In this document: positions 14,975-23,660 of the stretch, one piece after another | How positions within the stretch are numbered: position 1 is the first letter of the stretch | How the letters are laid out: each line of letters starts with the position of its first letter | Source: Desulfobacterales bacterium | Lineage (GTDB): Bacteria; Desulfobacterota; Desulfobacteria; Desulfobacterales; UBA11574 | DNA: 36,485 bases | Assembly (NCBI GenBank): GCA_030601485.1 | Contig: JAUVTO010000002.1 | Span: 1 to 36,485 of the forward strand | Direction of reading: 5' to 3' | Notes under the pieces: model-generated | What the model was told of the DNA's origin: nothing | Databases searched by the model: none | What the model saw: the letters and a program-made list of their open reading frames with translations, nothing else | Translations under genes and position numbers: made by a program

Positions 14975-17207
14975 TCTTTTGGTCCTTATATGGAAGCGTG
15001 ATAGAGATCTTTGTACCCTGCATCGGCCTTGATTGAATTTCCATTTCACCTTGAAGCAGTTTGGCCCTTTGCTCCATGCTCCGAATTCCCATTCGTTTCT
15101 CTTCTGATAGGGTTGCCAATCGTTTCTGCACATCAAAACCCTTACCATTATCTTCTATACGAAGAATAATATTAGGAAAAGCTGCAACCAGTCTGATGGT
15201 CACATGGTCAGCGTCAGCGTGCTTTTTGATATTGGTAAGACTTTCTTGAATCAAACGATACAGGTTGATTTCGGTGTCAAAATCCAGCTTTAAATTCTTC
15301 ATGCCGGCGGAATGGAAATCAACATTTATTCCATTGTCTTCAGAAAAATCATGACAATACTGAAAAATAGCCTGTACAAGTCCCATTTCGTCGAGCACTG
15401 AAGGTCGTAAATAATATGAGAGATCCCGGACTGCTTTGATGACCTCCTGAAGCATTATTGACATTTCAGACATTCTTCGCCTGATCTCAGGGGTTATATT
15501 TGGCTGATTATCAAAAAGCGTTTCACAGCCGATTTTTACCGCGGAAAGCTCTTGCGCCACGTGGTCGTGCAAATCACGAGAAATTCTCTGACGCTCATTT
15601 TCTTGGGATTTCATCAACTCGCGGGTGAGAGCATGAATCTGTTCTTCGGCCCGTTTTCGCTCGTTGATATTACGCAATGAGCCAATAATTTTTTCAGGAT
15701 TACCATGCTTATCTCTTATCAGCTTTGCCGTTATCGAACAATAGGTTTGAGAGCCTTCTTTATCTATCATAAGCGCTTCATAGTCAGTGACTTTTCCATT
15801 TTTCAGAAGCTTTTTTAGAAATTCATCTCTATTTTTCGGATCAACATATATATCGGATAATGATTTTCCTATGATCTCTTCTCTTTTGTAGAACGAAACA
15901 TCCTCTATCGAGGGGCTGGCTTCTAAAATTATTCCATCAAGGGTTACTTCATAATAAACATCCTGGATATTTTTAAAAATGTTGCGATATTTCTCTTCAC
16001 TTTTCCTCAGAGCCTCCTCCGCCCGCTTTTTTTCGGTAATATCAGTAATAAATGCAAAGGCGCCCTGTACCTCGCCCGATTTACCCCTGATTGTGGTGGC
16101 ATTAAAATATGTTGGCAGGTCTTCACCGCTCTTTTTTTTTAAGGTAATTTCATAACTGCGATGGGCTGTGACGGATATCTTTGAGGTCTGTTCAATAAAA
16201 ATTTTTCGGTTCTCATCATCAACGAAGTCAAAGGGTGTTTTGCCAATCATCTCATCTTGACTGTAGCCAAGCATTTTGGAAAGAGCCGCGTTGACTTCGA
16301 TAGTTTTGAGTTCAGAATTTATCAGCCAGCATCCTTCCGATGTAATTTCCAGAAGGGTTCGGTATTTCTCTTCGCTTGCTCTCAGCGCCTCCTCTCCTTG
16401 TTTCCGTTCGACAATTCTTCCCGTTAGCCCGGCAATAGCATTGATCAAATTCCTTTCTTCTCTAAGGAAAGGACCTTCATCAATTGCCGGTCTTTCTTCC
16501 AGGTAATAAACCTCCAAAATACCGCTCGGTTCACCATGCACTTTAATATCGCCGACCTGCTTCCAAATTGTCTCCCGGAAATTTTTTGTTCTCCATTCTC
16601 TGCCTTGTATAATAACTCGTGCGCAAGTTATTTCCGGATATTGCCACGAAGGGGGAATAAGATCAACTGTCCCCTGAAGTATCTCCTCCAACGCAACATC
16701 CTGCTGTTCAACAAGATTGGCAATACCATAGAGGCAGTTGAGTTCCTTGACCCGTTCGCCAAGATCATGGGTCTTCTTCCGCAAGGCTTTCTCTACATGC
16801 TTATATTCTGTAACGTCGTGCCAGATGCTGATGATAACACCCGGCTCCTTATCTGCAACTCGTTCAAGGAGAGAAGCATTTACGTTGAAATGGCTTACTT
16901 TGTCCTTTGTTGTCATCCGGAATTCGGCATTATGGTAAAAACCTTCGAGGCGAACCTTTTTTTCCATCTCAGACCAACGGTTCAAAGCATTGGCATCGAG
17001 TTGTTCAAGCCAGATGAACATACTGGTCTCAACGACATCCCGCCACTGCCGTCCGAAGAACGTGCAAAAGGTCTCATTGACCACGATAATAGTATGCGTC
17101 GAGTCCGTAATCACGATACCGTCGGCCGAGGCACGCAGCAGCGTCTCGAAGAACTTTACTGTCTGCCGGGTGGCTTCTAATTCGCCTTTCCTAAGTCGTT
17201 TGCTCAT
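14964..17207 (-). CDS. Soluble multi-PAS sensor histidine kinase (NarX-like HisKA_3)
   Basis: A 747-aa kinase without membrane helices, so it senses an internal signal. Domains in order: PAS at about 18-135, a GAF-like block at 155-268 beginning ELNCLYGIANLV, PAS at 280-393, PAS at 404-518, then the dimerisation domain with phospho-acceptor His547 in ISRDLHDHVAQEL, and an ATPase domain with N659 in QESLTNIKKHA, DNGKGFD (G1) and MGIRSMEQRA (G2). This is the kinase type that pairs with NarL-family regulators, and the next gene is one, overlapping the stop by 11 nt. No haem or flavin ligand in the PAS domains can be named from sequence. An intrinsic terminator-like hairpin lies 60 nt before the start. 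Confidence 0.92.
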   Translation of the reverse strand: MSKRLRKGELEATRQTVKFFETLLRASADGIVITDSTHTIIVVNETFCTFFGRQWRDVVETSMFIWLEQLDANALNRWSEMEKKVRLEGFYHNAEFRMTTKDKVSHFNVNASLLERVADKEPGVIISIWHDVTEYKHVEKALRKKTHDLGERVKELNCLYGIANLVEQQDVALEEILQGTVDLIPPSWQYPEITCARVIIQGREWRTKNFRETIWKQVGDIKVHGEPSGILEVYYLEERPAIDEGPFLREERNLINAIAGLTGRIVERKQGEEALRASEEKYRTLLEITSEGCWLINSELKTIEVNAALSKMLGYSQDEMIGKTPFDFVDDENRKIFIEQTSKISVTAHRSYEITLKKKSGEDLPTYFNATTIRGKSGEVQGAFAFITDITEKKRAEEALRKSEEKYRNIFKNIQDVYYEVTLDGIILEASPSIEDVSFYKREEIIGKSLSDIYVDPKNRDEFLKKLLKNGKVTDYEALMIDKEGSQTYCSITAKLIRDKHGNPEKIIGSLRNINERKRAEEQIHALTRELMKSQENERQRISRDLHDHVAQELSAVKIGCETLFDNQPNITPEIRRRMSEMSIMLQEVIKAVRDLSYYLRPSVLDEMGLVQAIFQYCHDFSEDNGINVDFHSAGMKNLKLDFDTEINLYRLIQESLTNIKKHADADHVTIRLVAAFPNIILRIEDNGKGFDVQKRLATLSEEKRMGIRSMEQRAKLLQGEMEIQSRPMQGTKISITLPYKDQKSGS

Positions 17208-17256
17208 AGTAATTCAAATTTGCTTCTCTCTCGGGCATTAATAATTTCCCAACAAA

Positions 17257-17312
17257 GAAAAAACGAAAAGGCCCATACTTTGATACAGTTTATATACTGT
17301 ATATGAGCCTTT
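17257..17312 (-). terminator. Terminator-like hairpin upstream of the histidine kinase gene
   Basis: Positions 17267-17276 (AAAGGCCCAT) pair with 17303-17312 (10 bp with one wobble). An inner TACAGT (17284-17289) and ACTGTA (17296-17301) form a second stem. On the minus strand the hairpin is followed by TTTTCGTTTTTTC. It would stop transcription coming from the 18-kb side, or attenuate the kinase transcript if the promoter lies further upstream. The inner palindrome could also be an operator. Confidence 0.55.
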
Positions 17313-17800
17313 ATCTATCACATAGGGTTACCCCTGAATTTGGCTGTTATTATCTTATTTCTATTTTATTCTAACAGGTTATATGTCATTTTGAATCGGG
17401 CCTTCAATTTTGTTTAGTCATAAATATTATAGATAAAAATATATTTCTATAAAAAAAAACTATTACAAATTTTAAAAAACAAGTCTATAGGATAAAGTTC
17501 TTATTTGTGTAGGAAAACATCCTAAAGATATAGGGAGTTATCCCGAACTTGAATCAAATATTACAATGCCATACGGTTAATGGACAACAAAATATATCAT
17601 TCTGCCCTGGCTTTCAGGTTCTTGCCTCCCTTTGGCATGGTTTTTGGAATTTGATGCTTGAGATTTGGGATTTATTTGGAATTTGGTACTTGGAATTTGG
17701 GATTTAATTGATCTTTGTCGCCTGGAATTTGGGATTTCAAAAAATCCGTGAACGGTTACAAATGATCCTTAACCCGCTACACCCATCAGCACACTTGTTT
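17313..17800. other. AT-rich gap of about 490 nt without a gene
   Basis: No open frame with a ribosome binding site or recognisable product is seen on either strand. The left part holds long A and T runs. The right part holds the degenerate GGAATTTGGGATTT repeats listed separately. A promoter for the kinase gene may lie here but none stands out. Confidence 0.5.
17641..17738. repeat. Degenerate tandem repeat of GGAATTTGGGATTT
   Basis: Imperfect copies of GGAATTTGG(G)ATTT occur at about 17645, 17678, 17691 and 17723, with variants between. It is low-complexity, noncoding and unlike a CRISPR array, since unit and spacing vary. Similar degenerate runs with other units lie at 26228-26280 and 32910-33060. 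Confidence 0.65.
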
Positions 17801-18073
17801 CTAATTTTGTGCTAAATGACGTTCATTTTCTCCGATAAAAATTAGGTTGCAGAGTTTCTCTAAGTCGCCAAAGTTCTTTTGCAACACATTCCTGCCAAAT
17901 GAATAAATGGTCCTAAGATCATTAGTATCAATAAAGATTTGATAAAAATTGTTTCCATGATCTTTAATAGTATTGATCAATTCATATGCCGACGTTCCAT
18001 CAAAATCACCATTCAGTTTCAGATGAAGACTGTCTCTGGTTTTATAAGATACAATTTGAAAATTTGCAGCCAT
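17801..18073 (-). CDS. STAS-like small protein of unknown role
   Basis: A 90-aa protein. The pattern NFQIVSYKTRDSLHLKLNGD followed by FDGTSAYELINTIKDHG, then YQIFIDTNDLRTI and a C-terminal helix, fits the alternating strands and helices of STAS/anti-sigma-antagonist-like domains. The phosphorylatable Ser of true SpoIIAA-type antagonists cannot be identified with confidence. The chosen ATG at 18073 follows AAGGAGAT by 6 nt; an ATG at 18109 lies before that site. It is on the minus strand, downstream of a PilZ gene, so a link to regulation is possible but unproven. Confidence 0.6.
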   Translation of the reverse strand: MAANFQIVSYKTRDSLHLKLNGDFDGTSAYELINTIKDHGNNFYQIFIDTNDLRTIYSFGRNVLQKNFGDLEKLCNLIFIGENERHLAQN

Positions 18074-18298
18074 TGCGTATCTCCTTTTAAAGCAATTAAA
18101 ACCATACAAGAAATAAGAAAAAGGTCATTATCCCTGCCGGTACAGTTAAATCCCTTTTTACCAGCAGGGACTGAACACCACCACCCAGGTGGTGATATAT
18201 CTGCCAGAAGTTATAAACGGTATCACCATTGACTTTGTGATTTAACCCGGCATTGTTCACCCTTCGACAGTTCGCTCAATCGGGGAATGAGTGAGGTT

Positions 18299-18805
18299 TC
18301 AGATGACGTTTCCGATCAGGAATTCCTTTATGCTTTCCTTAATCTTACCCTCAGGTAAGTCCTCTAAATAATTAAAACAATTTATACACAAACAGACAAA
18401 ATCTTCGTTCTCAAGGATTTCTTCAGAAGGCACCTTTTCGCCGCATAAGTCACACGAACAGCTTAATCCATGAACATTCCCACCATAAACTGCATGGCTT
18501 TTAGCCAGATATTGGATGCCGATTCCATAACAGGAAGTTTCACTTTTATCTATTTTTTTGCACCATTTTACTTTCGCCCGATAGGCCTTGTAAGCTTCAG
18601 GGCCAGGCGTATCAGGCGTGTAATTTACCATTTTAATGCAAATATCTGACTTTTGCTTGATGGCATGGTCTGACTCGAAATACATACCGCCAAGGCCGCT
18701 GTTATACATTTTGGCATTATAATAGTTTTCCGTATCATAATTTGCATACATGATAGGGGCTTCATAAGAATTGCGGGAATACGCTCTTTTTATTAATGTA
18801 GACAT
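18299..18805 (-). CDS. PilZ domain protein with C-terminal cysteine cluster
   Basis: A 168-aa protein. The N-terminal PilZ domain (about residues 1-105) has RxxxR in KRAYSRNSYEA and a second motif NSGLGG followed by MYFESD. As in the 11583-11888 protein, Gly replaces the motif Ser, and the two proteins are clearly related. The C-terminal part (about 112-140) has paired cysteines, CSCDLCGEKV and VCLCINCF, which look like a small zinc ribbon. It may be a c-di-GMP-linked or structurally derived adaptor with a metal-binding tail. The minus-strand STAS-like gene lies 225 nt downstream. Confidence 0.75.
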   Translation of the reverse strand: MSTLIKRAYSRNSYEAPIMYANYDTENYYNAKMYNSGLGGMYFESDHAIKQKSDICIKMVNYTPDTPGPEAYKAYRAKVKWCKKIDKSETSCYGIGIQYLAKSHAVYGGNVHGLSCSCDLCGEKVPSEEILENEDFVCLCINCFNYLEDLPEGKIKESIKEFLIGNVI

Positions 18806-19034
18806 TTTTTTACTCCTACTTGAATTTTGTAACTAAAAATATGAATTCGGTAACAACTAACCCTGGAGCGGGTTTTTTTGCCAAACTTATTGGTTTACTT
18901 GGAGCAATTTTGATCTTGCATAGTTTGTATCTAACAATTTGATTTCTCGGAATTGAATAGAGGTTTTTCTTTGTAAATGTCCAACCTTCTATTTTTGGAA
19001 CTTTATCTTTTTTATTACGCTTTATATTCAATTT
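18806..19034. other. Intergenic region upstream of the second PilZ gene
   Basis: Holds a 74-codon minus-strand frame (18816-19040) that begins inside the structured repeat and has no ribosome binding site or recognisable domain; I judge it not to be a gene. It contains a short palindrome, CCAAACTTATTGG, at about 18881-18893. No clear promoter is seen. Confidence 0.4.
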
Positions 19035-19130
19035 GTCCATAGAGGGAAGGCTTCATTTTGATGGTGGGGACCTCTATGGGAGCGGGAGTTTATCCCACAC
19101 AATCGGGAGAAAAACGGATGAGATAGGTTG
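19035..19130. repeat. Structured intergenic repeat, copy 3
   Basis: Third and most divergent copy. CCATAGAGG at 19037-19045 pairs perfectly with CCTCTATGG at 19071-19079, where copies 1 and 2 have CCCCTGTGG. The 3' stem differs: AACGG at about 19113-19117 can pair with CCGTT at the DUF72 gene end. The copy ends about 8 nt before the stop codon of the DUF72 gene. Confidence 0.75.
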
Positions 19131-19137
19131 TAACCGT

Positions 19138-19875
19138 TCAGGGGTTCAGAAGGTCTTTGAGCCTCAGAGCATTTTTAGGTGCATGCCCCATCGCATCGTT
19201 GTCAAAGTAAACATAAGTATCTACGCCCCATTTTTTTATCTTTTCAGCCCAGTTGTTAATTTCGTTTTCTGAGTATTCGGACACATATAGTTTTCTTGAT
19301 CCATGCAGACGAATATAGATAAAATTAGATGTTACTGCTTCAAGATAGGGGTAGCGTCCCGCAGTGTCTGAAATACACCATGCAATATTATGTTTTTTTA
19401 AAGAAAATAGCGCCTTTTCTTCCAACCAACTCGGGTGTCTTGCCTCTATAGCTACGCACTTATTTTTTGGCAGGAAGTTGCAAAATAAATCGAAAACTTC
19501 CTTTTCAAAGGTCAGTGTGGGCGGGAGCTGGAAAAGAATTGCCCCAAGCTTTTCTTTTAATCCCGATACCTCACCAAAAAACTTTTTTAATGGTTCTGCG
19601 ATATCTTTTAGCCTTTTGATATGGGTTATGTAACGGTTCGCTTTGACCGACCAAATAAACCCATCCGGTGTTTTTTCCCTCCAGGTTTCGTAAGTTTTGT
19701 GAGACATGGATCGGTAGAAGGTCGCGTTTACTTCAACGCTGTTAAAGTGTTTTGCGTAGAATTTCAACCAATCGGACTTGGGACAGCTCTTCTCATAAAA
19801 TACTTGTTTCCAGTGATCATAGTTCCATCCGGAGGTTCCGATATGTATCTTGTTCTGCATTTGAGGTAAAACCAT
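19138..19875 (-). CDS. DUF72 (YecE-like) protein
   Basis: A 245-aa protein of the DUF72 family, a TIM-barrel-like fold with no agreed biochemical role. Family marks are IHIGTSGWNYDHWK at the N-terminus, FNSVEVNATFYRSMSHKTYE, FIWSVKANRYITH, ILFQLPPTL, VAIEARHPSW, YIRLHGSRKLY and YVYFDNDAMGHAPKNA. It follows the branching enzyme gene by 50 nt on the same strand, so it may be the last gene of the glycogen transcript. That alone does not show a role in glycogen metabolism. The start at 19875 is chosen for length; a second ATG five codons in is nearly as good. Confidence 0.88.
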   Translation of the reverse strand: MVLPQMQNKIHIGTSGWNYDHWKQVFYEKSCPKSDWLKFYAKHFNSVEVNATFYRSMSHKTYETWREKTPDGFIWSVKANRYITHIKRLKDIAEPLKKFFGEVSGLKEKLGAILFQLPPTLTFEKEVFDLFCNFLPKNKCVAIEARHPSWLEEKALFSLKKHNIAWCISDTAGRYPYLEAVTSNFIYIRLHGSRKLYVSEYSENEINNWAEKIKKWGVDTYVYFDNDAMGHAPKNALRLKDLLNP

Positions 19876-19925
19876 ACTCAGGGGTAATCCAAAGCTACGC
19901 CTCCTAATCGTGGACCCTTTATTCT

Positions 19926-22019
19926 TTAAGGATGTCCCAAATCATTACAGTCGGAGGAGGCAGATTGAAGGACCAGTGCCGTGCGGGTGGGAAGATATAG
20001 GCTGAGCAGATTACATTGCCGGTCCATTGAAGTGTCCAACAGGGTCAGATGATGTTGATCCGGGTGTAAACGGTTGTGACCCCCATATTCCGGCGCATCG
20101 CTGTTGAAAATCATACGGTATTTTCCGGGCGGCGCTTCGAAGCGATAATCCGAATACGAGTGTTCGGGATGAAAGTTGAAGATGAATAGAAGTCCTGCTC
20201 TTTCAAATATAATAATTTTATTGTCCGAGTGCTCGTAAACAAGGCGTATTTCCATAGATTCCAGCAGTTTATAATCCCCGGATAAAGATATCATGTCTCG
20301 ATCAAAACGGGCGAGGAATTGATACTTCAGGCTTTCGTCATCCACCAGATGCCATTGGCGCCGGGCATATCTATAAGACCAGTTGTTTCCTTCCCGCGGA
20401 AAGTCGATCCACTCCGGATGCCCGAATTCATTACCCATGAAATTGAGATAGCCATTGCCGGCCGTGGCCAGGGTGATGAGCCGAATCATTTTATGCAGAG
20501 CCATTCCGCGTGCCACGGTATGGTTATCATCACCCACCTGCATGTGATCATACATATCCGCATCAATTAAACGGAAAAAAATCGTCTTATCGCCCACCAG
20601 GGCCTGGTCGTGGGACTCGGTGTAACTGATGGTTTTTTCATCCCGTCTCCGGTTGGTCAATTCAGACCAAAGGTGCCCCATGTGCCATTTTTCATCCGGC
20701 GTATCTTTGACAAGTCGTATCCAGTTGTCGGGCACTCCCATGGCGAAACGATAATCAAACCCCATGCCGCCGGATGAAACCGGAACGGCCAACCCGGGCA
20801 TTCCACTGATATCCTCGGCTATGGTAACCGCATCAGGGCGCACATCATGGATAACTTTATTTGCAAGGGTCAGATAGATAAGGGCATCTTCGTCCACGTT
20901 GTCGCCAAAGTAGTGGTCATAGGAAGTAAATGCTTTTTCCAAGCCGTGATCCATGTAAAGCATACTGGTCACCCCGTCAAACCGAAAACCGTCCAATTTA
21001 TATTCATCCAGCCAGAAACGGCAGTTGGAAAGAAGAAAATGAAGTACCTGGTGTTTTTCGTAGTCAAAACACCTGGAATCCCAGGCTTCGTGAATACCCC
21101 GTGGTCCTTCATGAAAGTATTGATACAGTGTGCCGTCGAATCTGCTCAATCCCTCCACCTCATTGGAAACCCCGTGTGAATGAACCAGGTCTATAATCAC
21201 CCTCAGACCGGAAGCATGAGCGGTGTCGATAAGCTCTTTCAGCTCCTCCGGTGTTCCGAACCGGGACGAAGCAGCAAAAAAGCTCGAAACCTGGTAGCCG
21301 AAAGAACCGTAGTAAGGATGCTCCTGAATCGCCATTAATTGCAGTGTATTGTAGCCCGTCGCAACAATACGCGGAAGGATTTGTGTGGTAAATTCTCCAT
21401 AAGAGCCGATTTTCTCCTCTTCCTGGGCCATACCCACATGGGCTTCGTAAACAAATATCGGGTCCGAGGGAAACTGAAAATCCATACATTTCCAGTGATA
21501 AGGATCTGGCGGGAACCAGACCTGGGCATTAAAAATCAGCGTATCAGGGTCCTGAACAACGCGACGGGAATAGGCAGGGATACGATCGCCTTCACTACCG
21601 GGCCAGTGGATACGGAGTCGATAATGATCGCCGTGTTTCAATTTATCTTGAGACAAACGAATTTCCCAATGACCATCTTGGGTGATCCGGTGCAGGGCGA
21701 AGTCTTTTTTCTCTCGCCAGTTCGTCATATCGCCGATCAAGTAGATCCGGGTGGCATTGGGCGCCCACTCACGAAAAACCCATTCACCGTTTCGGAAATG
21801 CATTCCGAAATATTCATGGCCGGCGGCGAATTCCGCCAGGCTCTTTTTGCCCTGGGTCAGGCGCGATTCTGTTTCCATTGTTTTCAGCAGTCGCCGGCGA
21901 ATGGTTTTCTCATATGGCGTCAGGTAGGAGTCTCGGGATAAAAAACGCTTGAGTATGGTATTGATATGATTGTCTTGACCCGAACTTTTCGGATCACCTG
22001 AGGTTTCAAACATAATCAA
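19926..22019 (-). CDS. glgB: 1,4-alpha-glucan branching enzyme (GH13)
   Basis: A 697-aa enzyme that cuts alpha-1,4 chains and re-attaches them as alpha-1,6 branches in glycogen. It has an N-terminal CBM48 (about residues 65-170, with WVFREWAPNATRIYLIGDMT) and the GH13 barrel: nucleophile D348 in DGFRFDGVTS, acid/base E402 in AEDISG, and D471 in TESHDQ. It resembles the eukaryotic-type GH13_8 branching enzymes (YGYQ-type region SFGYQVSSFFA and DLVHSH) more than E. coli GlgB. It lies 32 nt after the glycogen synthase gene. A start two codons further in is possible. Confidence 0.93.
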   Translation of the reverse strand: MIMFETSGDPKSSGQDNHINTILKRFLSRDSYLTPYEKTIRRRLLKTMETESRLTQGKKSLAEFAAGHEYFGMHFRNGEWVFREWAPNATRIYLIGDMTNWREKKDFALHRITQDGHWEIRLSQDKLKHGDHYRLRIHWPGSEGDRIPAYSRRVVQDPDTLIFNAQVWFPPDPYHWKCMDFQFPSDPIFVYEAHVGMAQEEEKIGSYGEFTTQILPRIVATGYNTLQLMAIQEHPYYGSFGYQVSSFFAASSRFGTPEELKELIDTAHASGLRVIIDLVHSHGVSNEVEGLSRFDGTLYQYFHEGPRGIHEAWDSRCFDYEKHQVLHFLLSNCRFWLDEYKLDGFRFDGVTSMLYMDHGLEKAFTSYDHYFGDNVDEDALIYLTLANKVIHDVRPDAVTIAEDISGMPGLAVPVSSGGMGFDYRFAMGVPDNWIRLVKDTPDEKWHMGHLWSELTNRRRDEKTISYTESHDQALVGDKTIFFRLIDADMYDHMQVGDDNHTVARGMALHKMIRLITLATAGNGYLNFMGNEFGHPEWIDFPREGNNWSYRYARRQWHLVDDESLKYQFLARFDRDMISLSGDYKLLESMEIRLVYEHSDNKIIIFERAGLLFIFNFHPEHSYSDYRFEAPPGKYRMIFNSDAPEYGGHNRLHPDQHHLTLLDTSMDRQCNLLSLYLPTRTALVLQSASSDCNDLGHP

Positions 22020-22051
22020 TCTTTTCTTGGTTTGTTTAGGTTTGCTTTGCT

Positions 22052-23581
22052 TCAGCTATCCGTCGGTTTGTTCACAATCAGCGGCCGCCGCAGCATCTTC
22101 TCATAAAGCTCGATATACTGTCGAGCTGTTTCGGCATGGGTAAATTTGGCGGCACTTTCGGTCATGACCCGTTTGATTTGCTTTGCCTTTATCCTGTCGG
22201 GAAGATTATAAAAGTTCATGGCCTGGTTGACAGCCCAGAAAAGCCCATTGGCACCAAAATTCTTAAACAGGAAGCCATTGCCGGAATTGTTTTCAACATC
22301 CAGATCACTAATCGTATCATGGATCCCGCCGGTATCATGGGCTACAGGAAGACTTCCGTAAATCGGGGCTATCATTTGCGGAAGGCCGCACGGTTCAAAA
22401 CTAGACGGCATCAGGATAAAATCCGAAGCCCCGTAAGCCTGATGTTCCAGCCCGTTGTCAAAATCGCAAAGTGCTACGCGTTTCTGAAATCCGTGATGAT
22501 TCACAATGTCTCTGAATACCATTTGATAATCACCATTGGCGACAAAGACGACCTGAAGATTCTGGTCCCAGTATTTCGAAATCACCTTGTAAAATATTTT
22601 GTCTAACAACTGGCATCCCTTCTGAATCGGATCAAGCCGGGATGGCCAGAAGAAGACGGGTGCTTTTTCGTCTTTAATTAATCCTAATTTTTCTTGCAAA
22701 AACAGCTTGTTTGCTCGTTTGCCCAATAAAAAGTCTTCCGGACCGTAGTTTTGCTTGAGATGTTTATCTGCACAAGGATTAAAGGAAGGGTCCGGCGCAT
22801 TCAGTATTCCAACGGCACAGCCGGCATGATATTTATTGGCCAATTCCCGTTGTATGGGATGTTCGACAAAACCATGCCTCCCATTGACGACTTCCAGCAG
22901 GAATGTCGGGCTGACAATATTCACAAAATGAGCGGCAAAAATTCCACTGGTGAGCAAATCTACGGGATTGGTATTCCGTATGTCTTCATAATTCGTGGCC
23001 ATATTTTCATAATATAAATTTTGCCAAAAATAGGCGGCATCGATACCCCTATCCTCCATATAGGCCAGTGTTGTCTTTATCGTGTGCACATTGTGAATGG
23101 TAAAAAGGCATGGAATTTCCATTTGCCTGGCCATCGCCGGAATGATACCGGTCATCCAATCATTGCAATGAATCAAATCCGGTTGGATCTGGGGGACGAT
23201 GTGATTGATCACCTCACGTTGAAAAGCCAGGGCGAGTTTAATATTGTCTTCTCCGTAGGAAGAATAAACACGGTTGATGTAATAAAAGGCCCTGTCTTCC
23301 GCCAGATGGATGCGATCATCAGGCATTTTGCGCTGAATTTTATTGAGTTCTTTTTTTAAAACAGGGGCCAACCCGTTACTGAAGATGGAACGGTAGTCCG
23401 GAATGGCCACGTGCACGTCGGCTCCCTGTTCAAACAGGGCACTGATCAGTGCTGCCGAGACGTCGGCAAGCCCCCCTGCTTTGGCGGTAAAAAAAGAGGC
23501 CATACCTCCCATACGGTCCGGCAAATACGTTACTTCCGGAGTTACAACGAGAATGCGGGGATTAATCTGTGGATGTATCAT
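22052..23581 (-). CDS. glgA: Glycogen synthase, GT5 family
   Basis: A 509-aa GT-B glycosyltransferase that extends alpha-1,4-glucan from a nucleotide sugar, probably ADP-glucose. The donor-binding motif is KAGGLADV at residues 34-41. In E. coli GlgA this motif starts at residue 15, so there is an insertion of about 15-20 residues (TYLPDRMGGMASFFTA) between the first strand and the motif. Further family marks are HCNDWMTG, TIHNVH, WPSRLDPIQKG and SSFEPCGLPQM near the C-terminal active site. It is cotranscribed with glgP upstream (79-nt gap) and glgB downstream. No ADP-glucose pyrophosphorylase gene is in the window. Confidence 0.9.
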   Translation of the reverse strand: MIHPQINPRILVVTPEVTYLPDRMGGMASFFTAKAGGLADVSAALISALFEQGADVHVAIPDYRSIFSNGLAPVLKKELNKIQRKMPDDRIHLAEDRAFYYINRVYSSYGEDNIKLALAFQREVINHIVPQIQPDLIHCNDWMTGIIPAMARQMEIPCLFTIHNVHTIKTTLAYMEDRGIDAAYFWQNLYYENMATNYEDIRNTNPVDLLTSGIFAAHFVNIVSPTFLLEVVNGRHGFVEHPIQRELANKYHAGCAVGILNAPDPSFNPCADKHLKQNYGPEDFLLGKRANKLFLQEKLGLIKDEKAPVFFWPSRLDPIQKGCQLLDKIFYKVISKYWDQNLQVVFVANGDYQMVFRDIVNHHGFQKRVALCDFDNGLEHQAYGASDFILMPSSFEPCGLPQMIAPIYGSLPVAHDTGGIHDTISDLDVENNSGNGFLFKNFGANGLFWAVNQAMNFYNLPDRIKAKQIKRVMTESAAKFTHAETARQYIELYEKMLRRPLIVNKPTDS

Positions 23582-23660
23582 GGACAGCTCCTATATCGGA
23601 TAAACCGGAACCGAAGAGGATTTAAAATTAAATATTTAAAATTTCCAATCATCAATCCTT

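Noticed and set aside
14975..15148. An N-terminal extension of the response regulator
   Set aside because: It would overlap the kinase ATPase domain and adds residues unlike any receiver domain; a GTG at 14974 gives the normal length.
17641..17738. Possible CRISPR array
   Set aside because: Units are short, degenerate and not separated by spacers of regular length; no cas gene is present.
18816..19040. A 74-codon minus-strand frame upstream of the second PilZ gene
   Set aside because: It starts inside the structured repeat, lacks a ribosome binding site and shows no known domain; its Lys-rich composition fits AT-rich noncoding DNA.
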